Of a stretch of DNA of 64,000 nucleotides, positions 1 through 12,100 are shown in pieces. The stretch is from Stenogyne calaminthoides (Eukaryota > Streptophyta > Magnoliopsida > Lamiales > Lamiaceae), in NCBI GenBank assembly GCA_037126765.1, contig JBBCBC010000001.1, forward strand, positions 32,100,804 through 32,164,803, read 5' to 3'. Below the pieces are notes generated by a model, which was not told the DNA's origin, did no database searches, and saw nothing but the letters and a program-made list of their open reading frames with translations. How positions within the stretch are numbered: the first letter of the stretch is position 1; each line of letters opens with the position of its first letter. The position numbers were made by a program, and so were the translations under genes.

Positions 1-1526
1 CTGGCTGGTAAGGCATCAACATCTTAAAAGACTGTTGTGATTCCACCTGAAACCCTAGATCATCTTTCGAAGACTATTCAAGATGGGGTTAAGGTATCTG
101 TCAAAGCACAATTCAACATGCTGGAAACTAATCTAATGAGCCAGATGGAGGAGAAGACCAAGCAGTTGGTTGAATCAGAACGGAACCACACAGCTACAAA
201 ACTTTCTGATATGCACATAGAAATTGCTGAGAAGGAGATGTAACGCATCGAGTTACTGGCGGACAAGCTTGGAGCTGAGGTGTCCACACTCTCTGATATC
301 AGAATCTTGCTAGAAGAGGAGTACAAGTCTCTGATGAAAGCAGATACGAGTTTCGATGCAGCATGGAGAAGATTTGAAGGTTCCATGTCTAAGGCCAGAA
401 CTGCGCTAGAAAATGTTGTGAGCAGAATGCTTGGACGTGCTCCGTCTGCTTCAACTGTTCACATCACTCCCTTGGAGGTAGAGGAGCTGAAGCAAGAAAA
501 GTTGAGGCAGTTTGGCATCCTCGAGCAAAAAAATTCAACTCTTTTTTATGCAACCAAAAAGGGGGAAGAAAGAGGACCAGAAAAACAGGCAGAATCATGT
601 GGAGGTCCACTTGCCATCATTACTGCTGCTCCAGCATCTGGAAAAGTTACTTTTTTGAGGTTCCTTTAGAGGTTCCTGATACTGAACTGGCTGAAATGTT
701 CTCAACAATCGAGGAACACAGCAGGCAACTAGAACAGAAAACCTCGATGGGAGAGTTGACTACAAGACTAGACAAGATTGAGGACTTTTCCTCATCTGTT
801 TAGAAGAGGCTAAACTCAGAGGATCAGGCCAGAAGTCTGGAACTGGCAAAGAAATTTGAGGAAGAAGAAGCTGCTGAAGCAGAAGCTAAAAAGAGAAAAC
901 AACTAAAAGGGAAACAAGCAAAGAAACCTTTATAGAAAATAATTGTTATCAGAGCTGAGCTACTTTTATCCAAAGAGCAAATACGAGAACATGAAGAGAA
1001 ATCCAGGAGGCAAAAGATAATTGAAGAGACAATTAAAAGAATGAAGCTTCTGGATGTAGTTGGACTGAACATAAAGTATATCAGGCGACAAAGACTGAAA
1101 GCTACTGCTGCAGAAGAGATCGACTGGGAAGAATGAGCCTTGCCTGCTTCGATGTTGAGCATTCTGGTATGCCGTCAGGACCTGGTTCCAGAATGGAACA
1201 GGATCAAGACTGACTGGCTGGTGGACGTGTACATTCTTCAGAAGATGACAGAAGAAGAAGATCAATGCAAGTTCGATGCTGACTTTCTGAATTGGCTGGA
1301 GGCAAACTATGAACAGTTCTTCAAAGCTGTAATGCACGAAGGCAACATCATGACACTGGTGCCAACTCTACCCAGGTCAGAGCCCATCATACCACCTCTT
1401 AGACCAGATCAGAGATTTGACCTAGTCGCATTCAAGAAGCTATTCTACGATTTTGTGGTAAAAGGGGACATTATTGAAGAAGACAGGTTGAGGGAACTTC
1501 TGCAAAGAATGTACAAGATTTTTTAG
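1..1526 (+). pseudogene. ORF3 copy A: C-terminal part of a Sirevirus-like extra ORF, degraded
   Basis: This is the remnant of a coiled-coil protein of unknown function, cut at its 5' side by the window edge. Two frames carry it: one from 37 to about 660, the other from about 600 to 1526. In-frame stops lie at 241, 801, 933 and 1134, and one frameshift lies at about 600-670. Recognisable parts, in order, are a Glu/Lys-rich coiled coil, a LFYATKKGE motif (about 540-570), a Lys/Glu-rich basic coil (about 800-1080) and a C-terminal block containing EWNRIKTDWLVDVYILQ (about 1190-1240). The same blocks recur in the copies at 4284-5854 and 37520-40532. The copy is followed by a polypurine tract and an LTR, so it occupies the slot between pol and 3' LTR. 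No signal peptide or membrane segment is visible. The biochemical role is unknown. Confidence 0.7.
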
Positions 1527-1713
1527 ATCCCTACATAGGATAAGAAGAATAGGTAATTTCTGGCTTTTCATTGTACATGTAACAGATGCTTATCTTTTAA
1601 TGAAATGCATTACCTTTTCTGATCTTAAGACAACATCTTATTGTCTTCTGATTTCTATTGTGTTTTTTTTCATTTTGTTATCTGATTTTCGAATTAACTG
1701 TTTTGGTTCCATC

Positions 1714-1727
1714 AAAAAGGGGGAAAT
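1714..1727 (+). promoter_or_regulatory. Polypurine tract of element A
   Basis: A run of A then G followed by AAAT sits immediately before the TGTTGGG start of the LTR at 1728. It would prime plus-strand DNA synthesis. The same tract, on the opposite strand, abuts the 3' LTRs of elements C (37313-37329) and D (57014-57030). Confidence 0.75.
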
Positions 1728-2810
1728 TGTTGGGAAATTTATAGTTTTGATGGAAGTTCCAAAATAGATGTAATAGGACCAGTCAGACCTGTTAGCTGAC
1801 TGATGAATTAGAAATCAGAATAGGATGACCAGTTGAAATGTATAGACAGCTGATGTAATAGATAGGTCACATATTGAGGGGGAACTCAATATGTATAGGT
1901 TAAGTCTTGAAGAAGATCAGAGGATCATAAAATCAGAAGATCAGATGATCAGACAGTCAGAAGATCAGATGACTAGCTTACAAACAAGACCAGAAGACCT
2001 TAAGAAGACCTACATCAGAAGAACACCAGGAGAGTCAGTAAGCTGTGCTAAGACAACTTACATCAGAAGACTCAATGAGGTAGACTGATCAGTCCGAACT
2101 GATCAGGTCAGTTCAAATCAGGTAACGACCAAGGCTTTACCTAATACGTACGAGGTTATCAGACAGGAAAAATGTCAACCTAAGTTGGTGAATCAAGTGC
2201 CGAATAAGTGTACTTGACAACCAATGAAAACGAGACACGCACGTACGGAACTAACATTGCAGGATATGGTGCTTCAGAGTCAAACGACAATAAAGGACTA
2301 AGTAGCACGCAATTAGTCATACCGCCTCTGAGCATATCAAATCCACCCTGCAAACGTACTAAAAATAGCCTGAAATTCAAATTGCTCTCCAACGGCTCTT
2401 TGATTTCAAGGTGTATAAATATGGGATCAAACCTTTAGAGTAAGTTTACAGAAATTATCATCAAGCTCAATCTACAAGTAAATTTCCGCAAGAACACCAA
2501 GAACTCAAGCAAATACTCTAAGTGTTCATCTCATAGTTTCTTAGCAAGAAATCTCATCCTTTAGCTTTAGGCTACTCATATACTAGGATAGATTTCCGGT
2601 TGGAAACCATACTAATCTTTACCCAAACCGAGTGTTAGGTTAAGTTTGTGAGCAAGATTTCATGCTAGGGTTTCTAGTCTTGATCTCTGGGATAAGTTGA
2701 GTGAGAACTCTATAAATATCTGTTTGTAAGGTGTTTGGACTAACACGGTAAACTAAGTCTAGTTCGAACCACTATAAATCTTGTGTTGTTTTACATGTTT
2801 TACACTATAT
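1728..2810 (+). repeat. C-type LTR (3' LTR of element A), truncated
   Basis: It begins TGTTGGGAAATTTA and matches, in reverse, the LTRs of element C at 35745-37312 and 48504-50045. Shared landmarks include the GTAATAGGACCAGTCAGACC block near the start, the CTCAATATGTATAGG block, the TATA box, the AACCCTAG region and the CCACTATAAATCTTGTG block near the end. The last part of U5 is missing: at about 2810 the sequence changes abruptly to a copia RNase H fragment. Confidence 0.8.
2413..2421 (+). promoter_or_regulatory. TATA box of the C-type LTR
   Basis: TATAAATAT follows the conserved block with AACGGCTCTTTGATTTC and lies where the U3 promoter of an LTR is expected. The equivalent TATTTATAG is found on the other strand in the C LTRs at about 36570 and 49300. 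Confidence 0.6.
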
Positions 2811-2940
2811 AGAGGTGGCAAAGATCATATTGGAAGACAACCTAGCAGATCCATTCACAAAGGGTCTGCCTCAGAATACATTCGAGAGACATGTGGAAGG
2901 AATGGGTGTCAAGAGCGTTGCCAATCTGCTTTTAGTATAA
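2811..2940 (+). pseudogene. pol: Copia RNase H C-terminal fragment (family F2)
   Basis: About 43 codons read in one frame to a TAA, with the copia RNase H tail motif ADPFTKGLPQNTFERHVEGM. The same tail closes the pol of E1 at 13490-13600 on the other strand. It is the end of pol of an F2 element whose 3' LTR starts at 3047. Everything upstream is lost at the junction with the preceding LTR. Confidence 0.85.
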
Positions 2941-3029
2941 GTGGAAGAGATATTATTAGGTTCATGTAGGTGACATTAGACGTCACGTAGAACATGAGAT
3001 ATGTTGTAGTATACTTAAAAGCAGACTTT

Positions 3030-3046
3030 GAGTATAAGTGGGAGAT
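3030..3046 (+). promoter_or_regulatory. Polypurine tract of an F2 element
   Basis: AGTATAAGTGGGAGA lies directly before the TGTTGGGG LTR start. A degenerate second copy (AGTATAAGTGGAAGAG) is visible about 100 bp upstream. The same duplicated arrangement exists in reverse beside the E1 3' LTR (13376-13396 and 13477-13496). Confidence 0.6.
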
Positions 3047-4283
3047 TGTTGGGGTTATACTGGAAAGTATGCTTTTACTTTGTATAACCAGACTGAATTT
3101 CTGTCTTATTTGCTGTAATAAATTATTTATCACTGATGTTTTAAATATGATTGAATGTTACATATATTTACTACATACATATTCAATAAATAATACGTGT
3201 TACATTGTAGTTAATTTAGTAATACCAGATCACAGAAGATTAAATTAACAGTTCCTTGTAACAAAGTACAGAATTCACAACCCAAATGGAAATGAACAAA
3301 TCCATCGTGAAAGGTTGATGTGTAAGGCTCAGATTAGCTTGTCTTGACCAAAATATTGCACTAGTGCATTATGATGCGCTGAATAGGACCTACAAGAGGA
3401 GAAATTCTCCAGTGCTGAATATAGAAGAATTAGACCTCAGTGGTTCGTTATTTCTTAATCCCCATCCCTTAAATAGGATCGTGTGGAATTAATAACTATT
3501 GCTTTGACTTATGATGGGTAGAGAATCAATGTGATTCAATACTTTATATCTTGGGCAATATTATTAGTTGCATGACGACTGCTAAGATTTAATACGGAGA
3601 ATTGTGTGCAAGTACGTCTTGCTTGATTTGTCCCATTGGAATATGTAATACAAGATTATCCCATAAATTCAAGAAAAATCAAAGATCTTATTTCTTGCCC
3701 TTAATTATGAAATTTTTTAAAAATATCTTTGTAATAAGGAGGAGAAGATTTTGTTGGGATTTATTTTGGGAAATAGAATATATTGGATACATTCAAGATT
3801 GTTTCTTGGAGAAGAAGCAAGGAAATTTCCCAATGGCCCATAAACCCTAAAATTTTCGTCCCACTCCCTTGTTATAAATAGGGGATGAATTTTTCATCCC
3901 CAGGGTAATTCCATGTCTTAGAAAAATTAGAAATCCATAAAGTGGTGCAACATAATTTTTTTTTCCTTTTGTTAATTGTTCGTGAGCATCCTACCAACGG
4001 ATTATTGAACAAGGACGAGGGAATACTTGAAAAGGCTCTTTGGGTTTGTTCATGCGAACGGGTATCCATCTTCTCAACGGTTGTCTCTCTAAGAGGTTAG
4101 TTCACGTAAACTCCTAGTAATTCCGCATGCGTAGGATTTATGTGGTTTGTTTATATGCATGATTTGTTGTTGAATTATTATTTGAATTAATATACGATTA
4201 ATTCATGCTAGTAATAATTGTTAGAATTAAATTTGTATTTAAATATTCACCACGAATAGATCTGGTCAATTAATTCCCCAACC
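3047..4283 (+). repeat. F2-family LTR (3' LTR), plus orientation
   Basis: It starts TGTTGGGGTTATACTGG and ends CCCCAAC followed by C, where other copies have CAACA. It contains a TATAAATA box at 3873-3880 followed by the palindromic GGGGATGAATTTTTCATCCCC. Both recur in reverse in the LTRs at 18655-22233, 24888-26607, 28185-29632 and 29922-31754. It is shorter than the other copies (about 1.24 kb against 1.7-1.8 kb). The sequence to its right is ORF3 copy B, so this F2 3' end lies against the 5' side of that ORF. Confidence 0.85.
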
Positions 4284-5854
4284 CTAGTAGACAAGGCAAA
4301 AAAATCGGGACAAGAAGTTGTTGTTGCGCTTACACTGACAGAAGCTACTGAGAAACCAGTTGAATAAATAGCACCTCAGAAGACAATTGTTGTCATAGAT
4401 CCTGAATCCCTGAATTTAATGAAGTTATCTATCCAGGAAGGGGTAAAGGATTTAATTGCTGATCAAATCTTAGCTGTGACAACCAGTTTGATGGAGAAGA
4501 CAATTGTACCCTGTATTGAGCAAATGGAGGATAAAGTTAAGCAAATTGTCGAATCAAAACGCCAATTTACTATGGACGAGTTGCTCAAAATTCATGCTCA
4601 AGCAGCTGAGTTTGAGATGAAGCGTGTTGAGGAGATTACCACCCGAGTTGCTACTGAAGTTTCTAGTCATAAGGACTTTCGGGTAGCCTTCACTCAAATC
4701 CTTGCCAGTTTGGCCAAAACGAAAAATCTGTATGACTGGGGATGGAGACGTTTTAGTGCTTCGTTAACTCAGGCGAAGACCACTCTTGAAGAGGTTATTT
4801 CATGGCTCATTGCTCCAGCCTCGACTGTTCACATTTGCCAGCATGAAGCTGATGAGATTAAGGGAGAGATGAACAAATACTTCCACGTGATGCAGCAACG
4901 TCTTGCCCAACTTTTTGATGCAACCAAAAAGGGGGAAGATAGAGAAAAACATGTTGAATCCTCTGCTGCAGGTGAAGAGCAGGTTGGACCATCTTCTGCA
5001 TTGATAGTCTCAACTGTTGGGCAAGCCACTCAGGTCACTCCAGAACTGTTGATTCAACTCTCTGAGTTGGCTGCCACCCTTGTTGCTGTTGTTCTAGTTG
5101 ATCATCTGCCAGCTGCTGCTACTGTTGCCGACACCAAAATTGCTGAATTATATCAGATTGTGACAGAGAACAACAAGGTGATTGAAATTCATAGGAAGGT
5201 CATTGAAAAATTAGCCAAGACTCTAGAAGAAACAGTCTCCAGAGTTGACACTATTGAAGAATTTTCTTCTTCTGTTCAAAGAAGAATAGATGTTACTGAG
5301 TAGAAGAAGAGTTTGAAGATGGCCAGGCAGATAGAAGTAGAACAAGCTGCTGAGGAGGCCAGAGGAAAGAAGAAGATGCATCCAATCCTCCTGGAAAGGA
5401 AGAATCTTCTGATGAATTGTGGTTCCAGAGATCCTTGTCTTCTTCAATCGAAGATCTTATCTACAACAAGGATGTTCTTCCGCTCTAGGGACAGATCTTG
5501 GGAGAATGGTTGATAGATGTCTACATCATTCAGATTATCCCAGAAGACCAAGATCCCACAAAGTTCAATGAATACTTTCTCATTTCGCTGGAGGCTAAAC
5601 ATGAAGTCTTCTACAAGCTACTGATGCGAGAGGCCAAGCTTCTAACAAGTATCCCAATTGCTCCTCGTTTTCAGCACATCCCTCTCACACTCTGAGCAGA
5701 CCAGAGTTTTGACCATGTTGCTTTCCAAGATGTTTACTATCAGTGTCTACCGAGAGCAGGAGTCACTCATAGTGAAGTCGAAAAGCAGAGAGACATTCTG
5801 AAGAGACTATATGATATCTTCAGAATTCAAGAAGGCAACAGAGATCTTGTGTAA
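4284..5854 (+). pseudogene. ORF3 copy B: Sirevirus-like extra ORF, best-preserved plus-strand copy
   Basis: A 294-codon open frame (4419-5303) encodes a mostly helical protein. It has Glu/Lys-rich heptad-like stretches, a WGWRRFSASLTQAKTTLEEV segment (about 4735-4795), the family motif LFDATKKGED (about 4910-4940), then an Ala/Val-rich linker and another coil ending ...VQRRIDVTE. A TAG stops it at 5301. The rest of the family pattern continues in other frames: a basic coil to about 5400, then a block containing EWLIDVYIIQ (5500-5530) and a Leu-rich tail, with stops at 5693 and finally 5852. A 3' non-coding stretch and an LTR follow. The sequence upstream of 4419 has stops and is cut at 4283 by the F2 LTR, so the N-terminal half is missing. 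Function unknown. Confidence 0.7.
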
Positions 5855-6179
5855 ATTTGATCAGAAGACATTGTAAGATCAGTTGATAGGAATTTCTGTA
5901 CTTGTTCATCATTAATGAAATTTCCTACTTTTCTTATCACAAGACAACTTCTCATTGTCTTCTGATTTGTGTTTGTGTCTTTACTTTTTCAACATTGGTT
6001 TTTCTTTTTATGTTTTTGTTGGGAGATGAATTAAATGAAGAAGTTTTGATTAGATAACAAAACCCCTGTGTATGACATGTTCAGGATAATCTTGATAGAC
6101 TAAGTCAGGTTTCAGTATAGATTGTTGAGGAAGTTATCTGCACCATATATAACCAGCAGATATAGATCAGGTTAGATTT

Positions 6180-6800
6180 TGAAGAAACTGAAGACTAAGT
6201 AAGTTCTTTGAAATAATCAAGACTCGATAAATAATCAAGAAACTAAAGGCTCGATGAAGTTCTTTGAAGAAATCAAGACTCGATAAATCAAATAATCAAG
6301 ACTCGATGAGTTCTTTGAAGAAATCAAGACTCAAGATGTCACTAAAGACTCAGTATGTCACTGAAGTCACTGAAGACTCAGTATGTCACTAAAGACACTG
6401 AAGACTCAGTATGTCACTGAAGACACTGAAGACTTAGTATGTCACTGAAGACATTGAAGACTCAAGATGTCATCAAGACATCAAGACTCAAGAAGTAAAT
6501 CAAGAAATCAAGACTCAATAAGTTATTGAAGAAATCAAGACTCAAGAAGTAATCAAGTAATCAAGACTCGCAAGTTGTCAAGAAATCAAGACTCAAGATG
6601 TCATCAAGACATCAAGACTCAAGATGTCATCAAGACTCAAGATGTCATCAAGACATCAAGACTCAAGATGTCATCGAAGACATCAAGCCTCAAGATGTCA
6701 TCAATACTCGTAAGACATCAAGACTCGTAAGATATCAAGACTCGTAAGACATCAAGACTCGTAAGATATCAAGACTCGTACAGACATCACGACTCAAGAT
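6180..6800 (+). repeat. Expanded imperfect tandem repeats in U3 of the D-type LTR
   Basis: Many head-to-tail variants of short units such as ATCAAGACTCAAGATGTC, CACTGAAGACTCAGTATGT and CAAGACTCGTAAGA occur, with period about 10-30 bp. The reverse-complement versions appear at the matching place in the other two D-type LTRs (about 20560-20900 and 56450-56870). Unit number and sequence differ between copies. Confidence 0.85.
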
Positions 6801-7333
6801 ATCAAGACACGTAAGATACTATAGACCCAAAGAGTTCTGAAAAACTCAATAAGATATCGAATACTCGATTATAACTTTGGATGTTCGGAGGCAATCATAT
6901 AATATCTATCTCAGAGACTACAAAACTGAGAAAAACACAAATATTCAGAAAAGTAGATATTGCCCAAAACATTCATATCCAGACAAAAGGAACTAAGTCC
7001 AAGTGTTGTTTAAGGTTGTCTCATTCAGATAGATTGACCAAAAAGAGCCGTTATGTTTGTCTACATTTACTGAAGACAAGAACTAATCAGAGGAAGACAA
7101 CAACACTACTTTTTTACGACCTTTGAAAGCGATAGGACACTGAATCATGTCATTAGTACTATGTTCCAGACTGCAAAAATTGGTGATTGGCTACATGAAT
7201 GCATATTTCCTAAAACATGCAAGGGAGTATTCAAACCCTAAAAATAGTCGTTCATCAAACACCATAAGAGAAAACTCATGAAGCTATCTCCTCCAACGGA
7301 TAGTTTTTCAAGAGTGACCTTGGTGAAGTTGCC

Positions 7334-7342
7334 TATAAATAC
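7334..7342 (+). promoter_or_regulatory. TATA box of the D-type LTR
   Basis: TATAAATAC sits between the U3 repeats and the R/U5 part. The corresponding GTATTTATA is visible in reverse at about 20078 and 56034 in the other D-type LTRs. Confidence 0.6.
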
Positions 7343-8405
7343 TAGTGACCCTTTACATTGAGAGGTTACGGGAAATTTCAAAGCAACTCAAGAGCTCATT
7401 CGTATTATTGCAAATGGAAGCACTCGAAAACTCTAGAATTTCCCAAGTATTTCACATTGGAGAGAGCTCATTCACTAAGCCTAGATTGATAAGAAATATC
7501 CAAAGCTTAGTAGAGATATCCTAGCCTTTACCTTGTTCTTATTGTAAAGGATATCTCATTCTAGTTGGAAACCAACCCAAAACCCAAACCCTTTGTAAGG
7601 TAGTTTGTGTGTGTTTTGTTGGTGAGTTGGAGTTGTAAAGAGTTAGTAAGCTACATTGAGTTAGCCAGAAAACTCTAGAGAAGAAGTTAGTAAGCTACTT
7701 GTGGTAGTCTGAACACTTGTGTGTGTTTGAGTTAGTAAGCTGCAGTGAGTCAGCCAGAAAACTCAAGGTAGAAAAGTGAGTAAGCTACAGTGAGTTAACC
7801 AGAAAGCTTTAGGAAGTGGTTAAGGAATTTCTCTGAAGATCAGAGAGAGTGGACGTAGGAGCTTGAGTCTCTGAACCACTATAATTGTTGTGTTGTTTTG
7901 CTTTCTGTACTGCATTATTATCTATTGCATGTTTTTCACTGAAAGAATAATTCACTGATATTCAGTTGGAACCAATCCACTGAACTTGCATCAATTGATC
8001 ACAACCTTAATCACTGTTTTATTAAAGGAAAGATTTTCAGCAAAGTTAAAAACGAGTATAAACGCCAACCATTCCGCACACTTGAGTAGCTAGAACAGAT
8101 AGTTACCAAATCGAACTAACTCTCTTGAGGGTTCAAGAACATAATTATCGATCCAAGTGACTCGAGATCTCCGTCTGATTGGGCTAAAACTCAGGTTCAG
8201 TTGGGCTAATCTGAAGCTTCTAAAAGCAGCTCAGGATCATTGTCTCAGTAGACTTTGGCTCAGGGCAATCCGTGCTTCTCAGGGCAAAATCATCGATAAC
8301 TCCGACCCATCCGACCTCGAAAGAAAGAAGAGTATTAAAAATCATTTGAACACGTGTATTCCCCCATACGTGTGAGACTTCGACTCTAGCACCGGGACCA
8401 ACAAG

Positions 8406-8417
8406 TGGTATCGGAAA
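8406..8417 (+). promoter_or_regulatory. Degenerate primer-binding site
   Basis: TGGTATCGGAAA begins three bases after the LTR end. Intact sites in this window read TGGTATCAGAGC (initiator Met tRNA), so the last half is mutated. Confidence 0.55.
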
Positions 8418-8527
8418 GTTGGTTCAATTTGACCACTTGCTTTGGTAGCCATAGTCTATTTTGCTGAAAGACTTTGGTGGTCTACTGAATAGATCTGTTT
8501 GTTGATATCTTACAAGGCTCAGTCATC

Positions 8528-9120
8528 ATGCCTTCTAAGAAACTTCCTATGTTCTCTGTTGAGAGCTATGACCTATGGAGATTGAGAATGCAGCTCATCT
8601 CATTCAAAACATGAAAGAATGTGGAGAGTGGTTTCACGAAGGACCATTCAAATTCTTGTTGTGAATCCTGAATCATCGATCTTTGAGAGGAATGATCCCA
8701 GAGATGAATTTCCAAAGTCTGATGATCAACTTATTCCTGATGAGAGAAAGTTAGTCAATCTTGACTACATTGCTAAAGATACTTTGTATAGCATGATGGT
8801 GTTATGGGGATGATTTCTCACTGTGAAACTGCAAAAGAAATATGGGACACACTTGTTGTTATGTGTCAAGGCACATATCATATTAAGGAAAACAAACTTT
8901 ATGTTGCTATTGGAAAGTTTGATAGCTTTGAAATGGAAGATAGTGAATCCATTGACAAACTTGAGGTCAGATTCACTAGCATCATGAATGATCTGAGTGC
9001 TCTTGGGAAAAGATACCCACATAGAGAAGTGGCACTGAAAATTCTTAGAGGATTATCTAAAGATATATTGTTCGAATTAAAAAGTGAAGAAGACAAAAAG
9101 TTACACAAGTCTTGCAAAGA
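8528..9120 (+). pseudogene. gag: Sirevirus-like gag remnant
   Basis: The ATG at 8528 opens MPSKKLPMFSVESYDLWRLRM, the same start as the gag of element D (63190, minus strand). A TGA interrupts after about 27 codons. The family sequence resumes in other frames through a block with DERKLVNLDYIAKDT (about 8740-8780) and a 100-codon stretch (8804-9117) with AKEIWDTL and FTSIMNDLSALGK. That pattern is typical of the copia gag domain of the UBN2/Retrotran_gag_2 type. Gag would form the particle and bind RNA. At least three frameshifts or stops make it non-functional. It is cut at about 9120 where the gypsy-type gene region begins. Confidence 0.8.
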
Positions 9121-9129
9121 AAAAAGACA

Positions 9130-12100
9130 TCAAGGTACAAAGTCAAAATTAGGGGTAGATGGAAGAGAAATGTCGAACACATTATGTTCGGTCCCCTCAA
9201 CAGCTTCAGGATGTCCGGGTATCAGATGCTCGCTGGGAGGCGTATTTTGCTCGGTTGTCGGAGGTTCTTGCTCGTCCTGTAGTTGATTGATCCCAGATTC
9301 AGTGTGAAGATTTTGATCGGCAACCTCAGTAGCAATAACGTCTGAGTTCTCCTCTTCATCCGGAATTGGATCGTCAATTTTGATCCCTTCAGGAAGAACG
9401 GAAAAGTCACACAGACCATTCAAATCCGACATTGGGAGGTTGCGATCTGGAGGGTTATCAACCAGGTACTGCTGAAAGTTGGATATGAGAGGGGCAATTT
9501 GCTCGCTGTTGAGTGTGTGGCGAACAGATCGGACAGCATCAGCAAAAGCGCAAATATACGAGAAATTAGACATGGAGTCAATATATTCGTCATCATGCAG
9601 CTTAGAGTTTTCGAGGCCTAAACGAGTGTTAGTTTCTTCAGCAATGATGAGCTGTTGGCCAAGTTCGTCCCTCTCACTTTCCATTTTTTCAACACCAGCC
9701 CGAAGTTTACGAAGCTCAACATTCATTTCTTCTTGAGCCCTTCGTATATTGATCACCTCCTCCTGAGACTGATTCAGTGCCTCTCTTGTGTGACGAGCAT
9801 CCTCTTGAGCTAGGCGAGCATTCTCTTGAAATTGGCGAGCATCCTCCTGAGCCCGCTGGGCGCCAGCTTGTACCGAAACAGTTTGCTCCTGAGCCAATTT
9901 CAGTTCATCCTGGACCCTGTTCAGCTCGATCACTTTGTCTTCGAAGTTCCTAATCAAAGCCAAATAATTGGCTTGGATGTTAGCGGACTGAGCATAAGCT
10001 TTCTCAAGAGCGACCAAAGACTGACCCTGAAGCACCAGCCCCAAACGCATAGTTTCCAAGGGGGTGGGACCCGTCGTAGACTCCTCCAGATCAGTAGTCC
10101 ACGCTCGAACAGGAGTCTGGCAAGCTTTTTGAACATGCTCCGGCACGCCTGGAACTTTGCGAACACTCGGCGAGCAAAAGTAATTCTTTAGGTCGGGCAT
10201 TAAGGGCGACAACCTGCTCAACCTACAGTATATACATATTTGACCAAGTGAGTATAGAGATATCGACCAGAAACCAAAGCAGCTACAGAGCGAGCAAAAT
10301 GTACCTGCCCACGCGAGCTGGATCCCATCCCAGGAATGATTTATCTTCGGGAGATCGTAGCTCGGAGTCTATCGGAGTCCATGATCGAGGTCCAGCTGGA
10401 GGAGGAGAAGATGTGCCAACTTCCATTTCGACAATCTGCGAAATGGGACCAACAACAGAAGCGGCCGCTCTGATCGCCTCGACGGTAGGGGTCCGAGTCG
10501 ACCTGACGGTATCAGTGCTTGTTTGAGTTTGCTCGGTCGGCCCCTGTTCGGTCAGCCCCTGTTCGCTCGGGCCCTGTTCGCTTGGCCCCTGTTCGCCGAT
10601 CTCCACCCTTGGTCTTTTCGGTGGTGGAGTTTGTTCGCCAGCCCCATGCTCAGCCGAACGGGAGCCCCTCTGTGCTCGACTTGATTCTCCAGGACCGGAT
10701 GAGGGTCGTTTGGCCCTGCTCGCCTCCCCTCTACCTGTTCGCTGAGCTTCTCGCTCAGCCTGAATCCGAGCAAGTTCCTGTGGCCTCTTTCTTCGAGCCA
10801 TCTCAGTGTGTTCAGACGTACTCACAGCGATGGTCACAGCTGGAAAAGCTATAAATAAAACGAAATCAGAATCAACGGGTGACAGCGAACAAAAAGACAC
10901 AAGACTTATACAAAAACAAAAGATAATCCTTACCGGAAGGATCAACAGCAACGAGATGATGAGGAGGCACGAACAAACCTCCTTTCTTTCTCTGTTCGGC
11001 AGTGTTCAAAGTTATCACGGATCTTTCTGAACGAGGTTCCAGATCAATCTGCCAAACGCTGCTAAAATAGCCGTCGTTTGTCTCCTTATCCGTCGCGGCT
11101 GGAATCCCTGAAATAAAAAGTGAGTTAAAATCAGTTCAAATTGAAGAATGAAAGATACAAAATCACTTACTTCGGTACACTCCGAAGTCAGTGGGGATGT
11201 CCAAACGAGCATTTGGCTCGCTTCCAGAGGCCGGGCTTTTCCAATCGCCCCCTACGAACCAGAACTTCTCTTTCCAGTCACTGATTTTGTTCGGCACATC
11301 CTCGATAATTTTGCACTTGGCGTTAGCTTGCATAAACAACCACCCATGTTCGCCCCTCGGACGAGTCAAGTGCGCTAACCGAGCAAGTTCAGCTGCCGAA
11401 GGATAATACCTTGGCTTCATTTTGCCGAACAACGTCAAAAAACTCATAACCATATGCCATCCATTCGGTTTAAGCTGTGTAATGGAAATATTCCATTCCA
11501 CGAGCAAACGGGTAATTGCCAGATGGAGAGGAAATCGAAGACCAGCCTCCATGGTGTCCAAATTCACGGCAACACAACCCTCGGGGGGTTGGTCACCGCC
11601 ATCGGGACGGGTGCCCGAAAAAAAAGACATCTTTAGGGGTTTCATAAATTCTATGCGGTGAAATGAGCATATCTACATCAATTATGCTCGCCATTTTGCT
11701 CGCTGGGTACTCGTTCTCTACACTAATCCTATGAGGTTGTTCGGGCAAGCCAAAATTATAACGAGCATTATACTCGCTATATGTTGGACTGTGAGGAACA
11801 CCAACAGGTATACCAAGTTCAGAGTTTTGCCCACCATCTACACCTATGTTCGATTCGACTAAATTTACAGTTGCTAAAATTTCCCCCCTCACAGCAGTAT
11901 CATTTCTATCTACATCAACATTATCAATAGCCCTAGACCTAATTTGAATTTGGGGCGAAGAATTATAATCAGAATCGTCCAACGAATCATTACGGGACAA
12001 ACCCCTATCCGACTCCGTTTGGGCTTTATCGAGTCGAAAGAAAGAATCGGTAAATGGTTGCGAAAAATTGCCAACGGAATCTGAGTTCGAGGCATTTGCC

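Larger units (their letters stand above)
6017..8403 (+). repeat. D-type LTR, plus orientation, with internal sequence on both sides
   Basis: It starts TGTTGGGAGATGAATTAAA and ends CACCGGGACCAACA. This is the reverse of the D LTR ends at 54992 and 57013 and of the solo LTR 18971-21090. It contains a TATA box at 7334 and the repeated block about GTTAGTAAGCTAC...AGCCAGAAA near 7630-7810. It is longer than the other copies (2.39 kb against 2.02 and 2.12 kb), mainly because of the tandem repeats at 6180-6800. ORF3 copy B precedes it and a PBS plus gag follow it. It is therefore neither a simple 3' nor a simple 5' LTR. Confidence 0.85.

Noticed and set aside
6180..6800. CRISPR-like array
   Set aside because: Units are short, imperfect and contiguous with no unique spacers. 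The setting is a plant LTR U3.
6881..7126. 81-codon frame in the D-type LTR
   Set aside because: It lies in U3 between the repeats and the TATA box, is not kept in the other two LTRs and has no recognisable motif.
10519..10854. 111-codon plus-strand frame with RSAPVRS-like repeats
   Set aside because: It is the antisense shadow of the low-complexity SEQGP repeats in exon 3 of the minus-strand gene.
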